Part shown: one piece after another, positions 7,145 to 14,224 of the stretch
How the letters are laid out: the number at the start of each line of letters is the position of its first letter
How positions within the stretch are numbered: position 1 is the first letter of the stretch
Assembly: GCA_902494605.1 (NCBI GenBank)
Contig: CABUUG010000006.1
Span: 1 to 33,131, forward strand
DNA: 33,131 nucleotides
Origin: an uncultured Collinsella sp.
Lineage (GTDB): Bacteria; Actinomycetota; Coriobacteriia; Coriobacteriales; Coriobacteriaceae
Direction of reading: 5' to 3'
Notes under the pieces: model-generated
What the model was told of the DNA's origin: nothing
Database searches by the model: none
The model's input: the letters and a program-made list of their open reading frames with translations, nothing else
Program-made: the position numbers and the translations under genes

Positions 7145-8640
7145 GAGCTTCTCCTTTGGACCGTGGCGCTGGAGGCGAGCGGAATGGATACCGTAAGCGT
7201 AAAGGGTGGGGCGGCATGGACCTCAAGGCTGCCGCCCAGATTCTGTGCGACATGCCTCATACCAGGGATACCCGTTCCCTCGCGATACGATACGGGGGCT
7301 GGGGAGCCGTCGTTAGAAATCGTCATGCGCGCGACGGCTCCAGCATCCGCCCCCTCCTGCCACAGACGCACGTGGACCCGATGCGCCTGCGCATGCTTGG
7401 TGGCATTGGTCGAGGCCTCACGGATAATCTGCAAAAATGCGGCGGCGACACGCACGTCCTCAGGCAGCGCACCCTCAACATCGATCTGCACACTCACCAG
7501 GCCAAAAGCATGGATGATATCGCCCAGCTGCTCTGCAGGCTCGCTGGCACCGTCACTACGCAAATCGGCGGCGATTGAGCGCAGCAACGGGTCAATCTGC
7601 TCGAGTGACTCGTCATCCAGGCGCCCCTCCTCCAAATAGCGATGAAGAATGGACAGGCGCTGCCCGATCACATCGTGCACGCGGGCGCGCATACGTAGGT
7701 AAGCCGCATTGTCGGCAACCTTTTTAACTTCTTCGATCTGGGCCTGGAGCTCTTGGCCCGCAAGCTCAAGCAGGTGGTTGGCTTGCGCCAAGCGGTCATG
7801 AGCATGCGCGTACTCTGTCACATCAAGACCGATAATGCACTCGAACGAACGGCCCGAAACCATAACACGATCGCACACAAACAGGCGAATCTCGGCGGGA
7901 GAGACCTCGACTACCGCACGCGCCTCACCAAAACGGTCCAGATTAATCCGCACACGGTTCCTACTGCTTTCGGGCATTTGCATGCTAAGTTTGCGCAGGT
8001 CGTTCCATGTGCCGCTCATGTCGCGTAGATCGGTTGGCATATGAAGCTCCACCAGGTTTTTACGCATGCAGCGGTTCATGAGCAGCGGACGGCCCCTCGG
8101 GTCTAGATACAGGATGCCCACGGGAATCACGTTGATGGTTTCAATCGTCGAGAATGCGGTGATATCCTCCTGGCGGTTACGGACGTCCATCAAGAGCGCC
8201 GCGATGGAACGGAACAGGAAGAACGCTCCCTCTGCGATAAGGACAACGGTCCACGCCGAGCCCATGGCAAAAACCACCGGCGGTGTAACGGCGACAACAA
8301 GCAGCAGCTCGACCAGCATGACGGGGCGACGATAGTGCACCATAAGCAGCACGCCATAGGCAAAGATCGCGGCATTGAGCCACAACGCTCCGCCCATTGC
8401 CCTGGCGCAAACGTCAAGCGGCGCCACCAGATGCGAGCCAGACGACGCGAACAGGATAAGCGCCGAAATCATCAGGTGAAGCACAAGGCTCGCCTCGTAG
8501 GCGCAAATCACCTTTCGGTTATAGGACGAGCGGCGCGATGCGATGAGCGGGACGTGGATCGTCTGCAGACACGCAGCCAGGGCAAAGACAACATCGAGCG
8601 CAACGATTTGGGGAAGGATGAGCGAAATCTGCATCGTCAC
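7141..8640 (-). CDS. Membrane sensor histidine kinase
   Basis: In this 499-aa protein, residues about 5-150 hold roughly five hydrophobic helices. A PAS-like region (about 160-275) and a coiled coil (about 280-318) follow. The dimerisation/phosphoacceptor helix contains RARVHDVIGQRLSILHR, with H322 the probable phosphorylation site in a reduced HDxxGQ-type motif as in NarX/DesK-like kinases. The HATPase domain has an N-box (REASTNATKHA, about 408-417), an NDG motif near 443-445 and a glycine box (GTGIPGMRHVAQNLGG). The start is GTG at 8640, overlapping the stop of the upstream gene by GTGA; an in-frame ATG two codons later is an alternative. It pairs with the overlapping downstream response regulator. 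The signal is unknown. Confidence 0.9.
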   Translation of the reverse strand: MTMQISLILPQIVALDVVFALAACLQTIHVPLIASRRSSYNRKVICAYEASLVLHLMISALILFASSGSHLVAPLDVCARAMGGALWLNAAIFAYGVLLMVHYRRPVMLVELLLVVAVTPPVVFAMGSAWTVVLIAEGAFFLFRSIAALLMDVRNRQEDITAFSTIETINVIPVGILYLDPRGRPLLMNRCMRKNLVELHMPTDLRDMSGTWNDLRKLSMQMPESSRNRVRINLDRFGEARAVVEVSPAEIRLFVCDRVMVSGRSFECIIGLDVTEYAHAHDRLAQANHLLELAGQELQAQIEEVKKVADNAAYLRMRARVHDVIGQRLSILHRYLEEGRLDDESLEQIDPLLRSIAADLRSDGASEPAEQLGDIIHAFGLVSVQIDVEGALPEDVRVAAAFLQIIREASTNATKHAQAHRVHVRLWQEGADAGAVARMTISNDGSPAPVSYREGTGIPGMRHVAQNLGGSLEVHAAPPFTLTVSIPLASSATVQRRSS

Positions 8641-10520
8641 TCACCCGCCCTCGGCATCAAGACGATCATGCGCAGCTGGCCGGGCTCGCCCTCAAGGCGG
8701 TATGCCACGTTGCGCCCTTGCAGAGCGCTTTCGAGCTCTTGCGCAGCGGGCGTCTGCGAAAGATCTGCATCATCGTTGGAAAAAAGCGTGGCGCGCAGCT
8801 CGACACTGCATCGGTCATGGTCGCCCAAGTGATACATAAGCGCCGGATGGTCGGTGGTGTAGGCAAAAAACGCAAAGTCATACACGCAGTCGTACAGGGC
8901 GCTTACCGTACTGGCGTGCATCGGGCGCCGTATGGCGATAATCGAGGCGCAATCGATATCGATGGTGCGCAGGTCGCTTGCGAGCTCGTTGGCAATGAGC
9001 TGAATGCGGTCGCGATCAAAACCGCTCTCCCCGTGCTGTGCCAACGTGAGCGACCCCTTGCGTTTGCAATAGGCAACGAGCATCTTGGCGCGCTGCAGCA
9101 TGCGGTAACGTTCGTGCGAAGATGCCTCATCGGTCAACGGCGGCAGCGAGCTCAGCAGGTCGTACATCCCTTCGAGCGCGCGGGCAAGCGCCTGGTCTAC
9201 GTCTTGGACCAGCAAGGTCTCGGCCTCTTGGTCTGCCAAATGCGTCTTAAGATCGTAGTCGGCGGCGAGTAGCTCGTTTTGACGCTGCAGCTCCATGCGA
9301 CGATGTGCCAGTTCACGGTTAAGCTCATTGAGCTCCGACACGTCTTGGGCAAGCAGGGCCGATCCGCCCAGCAGTGGAAAGGCACGATACATTACATCGG
9401 GATCGGACGCCACGGCAAAGGCATGGGCGCGGCCGTGCTCCTGGGTCCGCAACTCCTCGCGCACGCCTACCGGCATTGGCTTTGACACCGGCGTGGCATA
9501 GACTTCCTGCAGGTCGCGCGTTAGAACTTTGAGGTCAAGCGGCAAGGTGTCGAAGATGCCGGCGATGTCGTGATACGACGGAATGACACCGCAATCGAGA
9601 CAGATTTCCATCGCCACCACGCACAGGACGCAATAGACGAGCGAAAAGTTGAGCCTCCATGCCCAGGGCACGCGCAACGCATACGAGATGGCAAAGAATG
9701 CGCCACCCAGTAGTACGAACGCCGCCGTGCCCGAGAAACGCTGGATGCGAAAGGACGAGGACCGACCAACCAGGATAAAAAAGGCCACGAAGTCAAAGGC
9801 CGTCCACACGAGGACGGCGAAATAACCCCAGCCGTACGTGTAATCGTTGCTCCAGGTGTCGCTTGTGCGGTCAAAGCGGAAGACCTGCTGGTGAAAATCG
9901 TTGGTGAGCACAAATCCGATAAGCAGGATGGCCGCAATCCACAGCGCAGCGCAGTAGCGGCGACCCAGGCGGTGTTGTTCCAGGCCCGCAAGGCGCAGAC
10001 CACACAACTGATAGAGCAGCGGAATGAGCGTCATGGGCACGTAGTACAGGTACCACAGCACAGTGGCATAGAACGGCGTGAACGACTTGTACTTCAGAAT
10101 GACTTCGATCATCCAAAGGGCGCAGATGGTGGCGATGGCAACAAGGCGGCGGCGCAACACATAGTCCAAACAGCGCAGATAGACCGACACGCCCCAGATC
10201 GAAAATACAATTGCGGCGACAAGCAGCGGGAGAGAGCTCGAGTGGACGAGCGCATCCACGACCTCTTCGGACACCTTGCTATAGGCGGGCACGGCATTGG
10301 AAAGCTTGGAATCGGAGGCGAACAACGCCGGCAAGACTGCCAAAAGTATAAGGAACAGCGCGGTGGTGACACCGGCGATAGCAAAGACGCGATGGCGATA
10401 TGCGCGATGCGTTATACCAACTAGGAATCGCGGCATGGCGAACAACCTGCCGCCCCTGGGATCCGCAACCGGCGCGGTCCGGGCGGCCGCGTGGCCGATA
10501 TGTCGCTCGCGGGTACCCAT
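8637..10520 (-). CDS. 7-TM sensor-like membrane protein, partner of the histidine kinase
   Basis: This protein of about 627 aa has an N-terminal hydrophobic helix, then six or seven further helices to about residue 325 in the style of 7-TM sensor regions of bacterial kinases. A soluble region, a coiled coil (about 395-460) and a C-terminal domain of roughly 170 aa follow. The C-terminus has helices placed like a DHp domain and a beta-rich tail, but I see no phospho-acceptor His box, N-box or glycine-rich ATP lid, so it looks like a degenerate kinase module. It overlaps the true kinase gene by 4 nt, implying translational coupling and a three-component system. The start at 10520 (AAAGG 4 nt upstream) is uncertain: 10436 is an alternative, and the frame is open to 10664, inside a palindrome. 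Confidence 0.75.
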   Translation of the reverse strand: MGTRERHIGHAAARTAPVADPRGGRLFAMPRFLVGITHRAYRHRVFAIAGVTTALFLILLAVLPALFASDSKLSNAVPAYSKVSEEVVDALVHSSSLPLLVAAIVFSIWGVSVYLRCLDYVLRRRLVAIATICALWMIEVILKYKSFTPFYATVLWYLYYVPMTLIPLLYQLCGLRLAGLEQHRLGRRYCAALWIAAILLIGFVLTNDFHQQVFRFDRTSDTWSNDYTYGWGYFAVLVWTAFDFVAFFILVGRSSSFRIQRFSGTAAFVLLGGAFFAISYALRVPWAWRLNFSLVYCVLCVVAMEICLDCGVIPSYHDIAGIFDTLPLDLKVLTRDLQEVYATPVSKPMPVGVREELRTQEHGRAHAFAVASDPDVMYRAFPLLGGSALLAQDVSELNELNRELAHRRMELQRQNELLAADYDLKTHLADQEAETLLVQDVDQALARALEGMYDLLSSLPPLTDEASSHERYRMLQRAKMLVAYCKRKGSLTLAQHGESGFDRDRIQLIANELASDLRTIDIDCASIIAIRRPMHASTVSALYDCVYDFAFFAYTTDHPALMYHLGDHDRCSVELRATLFSNDDADLSQTPAAQELESALQGRNVAYRLEGEPGQLRMIVLMPRAGE

Positions 10521-10633
10521 AGTGCCTTTAGTGTACCGACAGATGGGTCGAAAAAGCGGGCCGCATGTCCCAAAATCCGCAGACGGCAAGGCGCCCGGCA
10601 GCCTCCCCCGTCTGGCACTTCCCGATATCCGCC

Positions 10634-10684
10634 CGCCCCAAACCACCGCAAAGGGGACAGGCACCTTTGTGGTGGTTTGGGGCG
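10634..10684. repeat. GGGGACAGG palindrome
   Basis: The arms CGCCCCAAACCACCGCAAAGG (10634-10654) and 10664-10684 form a 21-bp stem with a single mismatch, closing on a 9-base GGACAGGCA loop. It lies 5 bp past the stop of the DUF4867 gene (10690) and upstream of the sensor gene. It can serve as a 3'-end hairpin, but the conserved-looking GGGGACAGGCACCTTT centre and lack of a U-tract make it look like a dispersed REP-type element. Confidence 0.65.
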
Positions 10685-10689
10685 ATGCG

Positions 10690-11334
10690 CTAGTCCACGG
10701 CGATGTCGAGGTTCTTGCCGATGAGGCCTACGTAGCCGCCTTCGGCTGCCTTGGGGCTGTCGGCGTGGCAGAGGACCCACTTGTCGGCCTTCCAGTAGCA
10801 GTAGCTGTCACCGGCGGCAGGCATGTCGGATGCAGCCTCGGGGCGCGGGCCGTTGGTGCCCGCCGGCAGCGCCACCATCACCTGGAAGCCACCGTCGTCG
10901 ACCATGCACGGCGTGTAGTGGAGCGTGGTGTTGAAGACTTCGACGACCGTACCCGCCGGCACGCGGAACGCCTTGACGCACGCGGTGTCGAGCTTGCCGC
11001 CCTCAATCTCCCAGCGATGCGCCACGAGCAGGATAAAGTCGCGCGCGCCCAGGTTGAACTCGCTCGCGCGGTGGTACTCCAGGCAGTTGAGTCGTGTATT
11101 GTGGCCGTTGCACCAGCCGAGCTGGAAGGGACGGCCACCAAACATGAGAAAGCCAAGCTTGTCGGCATCCTTGACGTCCTCGAGCTCCGGCGCACTTGCA
11201 ACGTACTTGCTGCCCTCGGGAATGGGCGTGGCAGAGAGCGCCTCGAGCACGGGCGACGTAAGCTCGGACGGAACGTTATCCCAAACGTTGCCATAGGACT
11301 TGAACTCGGGATCGTTGACAGAGTAGATATGCAT
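10690..11334 (-). CDS. DUF4867 family protein
   Basis: The 214-aa soluble protein begins MHIYSVNDPEFKSYG, typical of DUF4867. These are probably cupin-like beta-barrel proteins; the central FNLGARDFILLVAH and PAGTVVEVFNTTLHYTPC segments, with conserved His, fit a metal-binding cupin fold. The start is set at 11334 because AGGAG lies 6 nt upstream; a longer open frame to 11457 crosses the luxS terminator and is rejected. Members often occur near sugar-metabolism genes, and here luxS, nucleoside hydrolase and ribokinase genes lie upstream on the same strand. It has its own promoter (11369-11397) after the luxS terminator. The reaction is unknown. Confidence 0.85.
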   Translation of the reverse strand: MHIYSVNDPEFKSYGNVWDNVPSELTSPVLEALSATPIPEGSKYVASAPELEDVKDADKLGFLMFGGRPFQLGWCNGHNTRLNCLEYHRASEFNLGARDFILLVAHRWEIEGGKLDTACVKAFRVPAGTVVEVFNTTLHYTPCMVDDGGFQVMVALPAGTNGPRPEAASDMPAAGDSYCYWKADKWVLCHADSPKAAEGGYVGLIGKNLDIAVD

Positions 11335-11348
11335 GTTCGCTCCTGTTC

Positions 11349-11397
11349 GTTTATGTGACAGTATGAACATTCTAGAACAAACATAAGCGATTTTAAA
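11349..11397 (-). promoter_or_regulatory. Promoter and dyad for the DUF4867 gene
   Basis: On the minus strand, TTTAAA (11392-11397) and TAGAAT (11369-11374) are separated by 17 bp, a plausible sigma-70 -35/-10 pair ending 34 bp before the start codon. Arms GTTTATGT (11349-11356) and ACATAAGC (11381-11388) form a 7-of-8 inverted repeat flanking the -10 box, a possible operator. Confidence 0.5.
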
Positions 11398-11418
11398 CGC
11401 TCGCCCCGACCAATCAAC

Positions 11419-11450
11419 AAAAAGGCGCCCCCGCATAAGCGAAGGCGCCC
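11419..11450 (-). terminator. Rho-independent terminator of luxS
   Basis: Read on the minus strand, GGCGCCTTCGC pairs with GCGGGGGCGCC (two U.G wobbles) around a TTAT loop and is followed by TTTTTG. It lies 29 bp past the luxS stop codon, a convincing intrinsic terminator that separates luxS from the DUF4867 gene. Confidence 0.85.
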
Positions 11451-11478
11451 AATGCACGCGTTTTGGACGATAAAGCCC

Positions 11479-11967
11479 TTATGCCTGCTGATAGTGCAGG
11501 TGCTTCTCGTCGATATCAGCCAGGTCGCGGTCGAGGTAGCGGCGCGCGAGCCAGTTAGCCATGGGAAGGTTCTGGTCCAGGTAGTTGCCGCACTCCTCGG
11601 GAGCGGCACCGGGGACATCGCCCTCAAAGTCGGCGACAAACTCGAACAGCTCACGCACGAGCGGCAGGATCTCCTCGCTCGTCACCTCGCCAAATACGAC
11701 AAGGTAAAAGCCCGTGCGGCAGCCCATGGGGCCAAAGTAGACAATGCGGCTCGACCACTCGGCATTATTGCGAAGGAACGTCGCGCCCAGGTGCTCAATG
11801 GTGTGGCACTCGGCCGTGTTCATGACCGGCTCCTTGTTGGGCGTAGTCAGGCGCAGGTCAAACGTGGTGACGGCGGCACCGGTCGCAGGATCGCGGTCGA
11901 TGCGGCTCACATACACGCCGGGCTCAAGCAGCAGATGGTCAACGGAAAAACTCGCAATGCGCTCCAT
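11479..11967 (-). CDS. luxS: S-ribosylhomocysteine lyase (AI-2 synthase)
   Basis: LuxS cleaves S-ribosylhomocysteine to homocysteine and DPD, the precursor of autoinducer-2. The 162-aa protein has the metal-binding HTIEH motif (H55, H59), the catalytic Cys83 in GPMGCRTGFY, and the third metal ligand C126 in EECGNYL. Length and motifs are fully canonical. The start is preceded by GAGAGGA. The only upstream spacer (about 100 bp) is almost filled by a large palindrome that contains a possible promoter, so luxS may be read from the repeat, from the upstream ribokinase/nucleoside hydrolase operon, or both. A good terminator follows. Confidence 0.97.
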   Translation of the reverse strand: MERIASFSVDHLLLEPGVYVSRIDRDPATGAAVTTFDLRLTTPNKEPVMNTAECHTIEHLGATFLRNNAEWSSRIVYFGPMGCRTGFYLVVFGEVTSEEILPLVRELFEFVADFEGDVPGAAPEECGNYLDQNLPMANWLARRYLDRDLADIDEKHLHYQQA

Positions 11968-11989
11968 AGCAGATCCTCTCGGTAGTCAA

Positions 11990-12064
11990 TTTGGGACGGG
12001 GCTCTTTTAGCTGGTTCGAATGGTCGCACCAATCATACCAGTCAAAAAAGTCCCGTCCCAAAAA
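11990..12064. repeat. GGGACGGG palindrome in the luxS leader
   Basis: The two arms are TTTGGGACGGGGCTCTTTT... (from 11990) and, reversed, TTTTTGGGACGGGACTTTTT... (from 12064 inward). They share about 30 of 37 positions, continuing through CTGGT to a TGGT/ACCA centre at 12021-12031. The palindrome fills the space between the nucleoside hydrolase stop and luxS. The core resembles the GGGGACGT repeat, including its TTGACTGG tail. Confidence 0.7.
12032..12061 (-). promoter_or_regulatory. Possible luxS promoter inside the palindrome
   Basis: On the minus strand an extended -10 (TGGTATGAT; hexamer at 12032-12037) lies 18 bp after TTGGGA (12056-12061). Both are part of one palindrome arm. The luxS start codon is about 65 bp downstream. 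This is suggestive only; read-through from the nucleoside hydrolase gene is the alternative. Confidence 0.35.
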
Positions 12065-12070
12065 GACAAC

Positions 12071-13045
12071 TTAGCCCAAGATGCGAGCCATGCGTGCCTT
12101 AAACTCCACGAGGAAGCGCGGAGCATCCACGGTCAGTGCCACAAGCGCACTCTTGTCCGGATCGGACAGGCGGCGCTCATCGCAGATGGTACGACCGCGG
12201 TACTCGCCCAGCAGATCAACACGCAGGTTGCAGCCGAGCGCACCTACGAGCGTGGGGTCGATCGCCACGGCAACGGCCAGCGGATCGTGCAGCGCACAAC
12301 CACCCAGGTAGGGTGCGTTCATCTCGTACGAGCCAATGTAGTGCTCGACCATGCTCGCAAATGCGCAGCCCGCCATGGTGCCCGAGCCCGTCCAGCCGGC
12401 AATGTCGCGGCGTGTGAGCACCACGCGATGCGTCACGTCCAGACCCACCATGGTGAGCTTACGGCCCGAGCGCAGCACCGCGTCGGCTGCCTCGGGGTCG
12501 CTCGCCATATTGGCCTCGGCGCCCGCGCTCACGTTGCCGGGCACGGTAAGGGCGCCGCCCATCACGACCACGCGGCCGATGGACATCATCGCCGCCGCAT
12601 CGCGCTCCAGGGCGAGCGCCAGGTTGGAGAGCGGGCCAGTCGCTACGTAGACCAGATCGGGACCATAGGTGCGCGCGGCATCGATCAGATAATCGACCGC
12701 AGCGTTGCCGTCGGCCGAGGTCGCCCCCACCGGCTCGTAGGGCGACGCGGGCACGCTCGCGCCGCCGATGCCGTTCTTGCCGTGAATGAGCGCGGTGGAC
12801 GCCGGCGGCGTATAGGGCTCAGTCGCCTGCAGAGGACGGTCGGCACCCAGGTACACCGGAACCTCGGGGCGACCCAGCAGATCGAGCACCGCCAGGCAAT
12901 TGTGCGCCGATTGCTCGACGCGCACGTTACCAAAGCACGTGGTGATGCCCACGAGCTCCACCTCGGGGCTCGCGATGGCATAGGCCAGCGCCATCGCATC
13001 GTCAACACCCATATCCAGATCAAGGATCAGCTTCTTGATTGCCAT
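12071..13045 (-). CDS. Inosine/uridine-preferring nucleoside hydrolase
   Basis: This enzyme hydrolyses ribonucleosides to free base and ribose. The 324-aa protein has the N-terminal calcium-binding aspartate cluster LDLDMGVDDAMA (the family's DTDxGxDDA, with L for T and M for P), the YVATGPLSNLALAL segment, a VVMGGA motif near 160, and a C-terminal LHDPLAVA with the conserved Asp. Substrate class cannot be fixed from motifs. GGAG precedes the start. It follows ribokinase by 30 bp, a logical pair: ribose released here can be phosphorylated next door. luxS lies downstream. Confidence 0.93.
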   Translation of the reverse strand: MAIKKLILDLDMGVDDAMALAYAIASPEVELVGITTCFGNVRVEQSAHNCLAVLDLLGRPEVPVYLGADRPLQATEPYTPPASTALIHGKNGIGGASVPASPYEPVGATSADGNAAVDYLIDAARTYGPDLVYVATGPLSNLALALERDAAAMMSIGRVVVMGGALTVPGNVSAGAEANMASDPEAADAVLRSGRKLTMVGLDVTHRVVLTRRDIAGWTGSGTMAGCAFASMVEHYIGSYEMNAPYLGGCALHDPLAVAVAIDPTLVGALGCNLRVDLLGEYRGRTICDERRLSDPDKSALVALTVDAPRFLVEFKARMARILG

Positions 13046-13075
13046 TGTTCTACTCCGCTTCTCCGTCTTTATCGT

Positions 13076-14038
13076 TTAACCAAACCAATGTTCAACTTCG
13101 GCGCGCGTGGGAATCGATTGCTGAGCGCCCAGGCGCGACACCGTCACTGCCGAGGCGCGAGCACCCGCGGCCATGCACTCAAAGAGCGGCAAGCCCTCTA
13201 GGCGAGCCGCCGCCAACGCGCCGATAAACGTATCGCCGGCGGCCGTGGTATCGACTACCGTACTCGAAAGTGCCGGCATGCGCAGCAGCTCACCGCCATC
13301 GCCGAGCGAAACCGAGCCGGCACCGCCCAACGTGATGACCGCAGCCCCGGCACCCTTGTCGAGCAGCGCATTGAGCGCGGTGACGCAACTCGCGTCATCC
13401 GTGGGCAGAATGCCCGTCAGCACCTGGCACTCGGTCTCGTTGGGACAGACCAGGTCGACCGCAGGCCAGACCTCCGCAGGCAGCTCGCAGGCGGGCGCTG
13501 GATTAAAGACCGTATAGAACCCCAGCTCGTGAGCGCAAACAAGCGCCTCGGCCGTCGCCGCAAGGTCGCATTCGCCCTGGGCGATAAAGACGCTTCCGGC
13601 AGCCGGGGCAATCTCGCTGGCGCCGCCGTCGAGCTCATGGGCCACCAGACGCCTCAGCGCGCAGGCAACGTCCGCGCCCGCAAGCGCATGGTTGGCGCCC
13701 GGTGACAGTATGATGCGGTTGTCGCCCTCGCAGCGAATGATGGTCGCCGTTCCCGTCTCCACGTCATCGCGATGCACTACAAAGTCACAGTCCACGCCGG
13801 CGCCTTGGAGCCCCGCCACGAGCGACGCGCCGAACGCATCGCGACCGACCGCGCCGATCATGTGCGTGCACGCGCCCATACGCGCGGCAGCTACGGCCTG
13901 ATTGGCGCCCTTGCCGCCGGCGTTGGTGATAAACCCGCTGCCGCCGACGGTCTCGCCCGCACGCGGTATGCGCTCGCACGCCACCGAAAGGTCCATGTTC
14001 ATGCTGCCGAACACCGCAACGATGCCGCGATCTGCCAT
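13076..14038 (-). CDS. rbsK: Ribokinase
   Basis: Ribokinase phosphorylates D-ribose to ribose 5-phosphate with ATP. The 320-aa PfkB-family protein opens with VAVFGSMNMDLSV, has the sugar-binding NAGGKGANQAVAAARMG loop near 38-54, the NPAP and CPNETE segments in the middle, and the catalytic DTTAAGDTFIGAL signature with its base Asp. The start at 14038 is chosen for its AGGAGG 6 nt upstream; the frame continues to 14071 without homology. It is transcribed away from the acyltransferase gene, from a promoter overlapped by a dyad operator (14102-14131), and is followed by the nucleoside hydrolase. Confidence 0.95.
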   Translation of the reverse strand: MADRGIVAVFGSMNMDLSVACERIPRAGETVGGSGFITNAGGKGANQAVAAARMGACTHMIGAVGRDAFGASLVAGLQGAGVDCDFVVHRDDVETGTATIIRCEGDNRIILSPGANHALAGADVACALRRLVAHELDGGASEIAPAAGSVFIAQGECDLAATAEALVCAHELGFYTVFNPAPACELPAEVWPAVDLVCPNETECQVLTGILPTDDASCVTALNALLDKGAGAAVITLGGAGSVSLGDGGELLRMPALSSTVVDTTAAGDTFIGALAAARLEGLPLFECMAAGARASAVTVSRLGAQQSIPTRAEVEHWFG

Positions 14039-14101
14039 GGAAACCTCCTCATCTGCGGGCTTTGCACCCACCGTCGACCGTCGATTGCGCGCCTTCGCAC
14101 C

Positions 14102-14131
14102 TCTATAACTTTAGTTCACTTTGATGTGAAC
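14102..14131 (-). promoter_or_regulatory. rbsK promoter overlapped by a dyad operator
   Basis: On the minus strand, TTCACA (14125-14130) and TATAGA (14102-14107) are separated by exactly 17 bp. The -35 box is embedded in the perfect dyad GTTCAC-N6-GTGAAC (14114-14131), a likely repressor site. No regulator gene for it is in the window. Confidence 0.65.
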
Positions 14132-14224
14132 GCACCCTTGAGGTTGCGCCAGCAGCAAGCATTCACAGGAGCAGGCAGCTACAATGAATACGTGCTGATT
14201 ATTCTCGTCATTGGATGATGTTTT

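Noticed and set aside
10520..10664. N-terminal extension of the 7-TM sensor gene by 48 codons
   Set aside because: The extension runs into the GGGGACAGG palindrome, has no ribosome-binding site and has no similarity to membrane sensor proteins.
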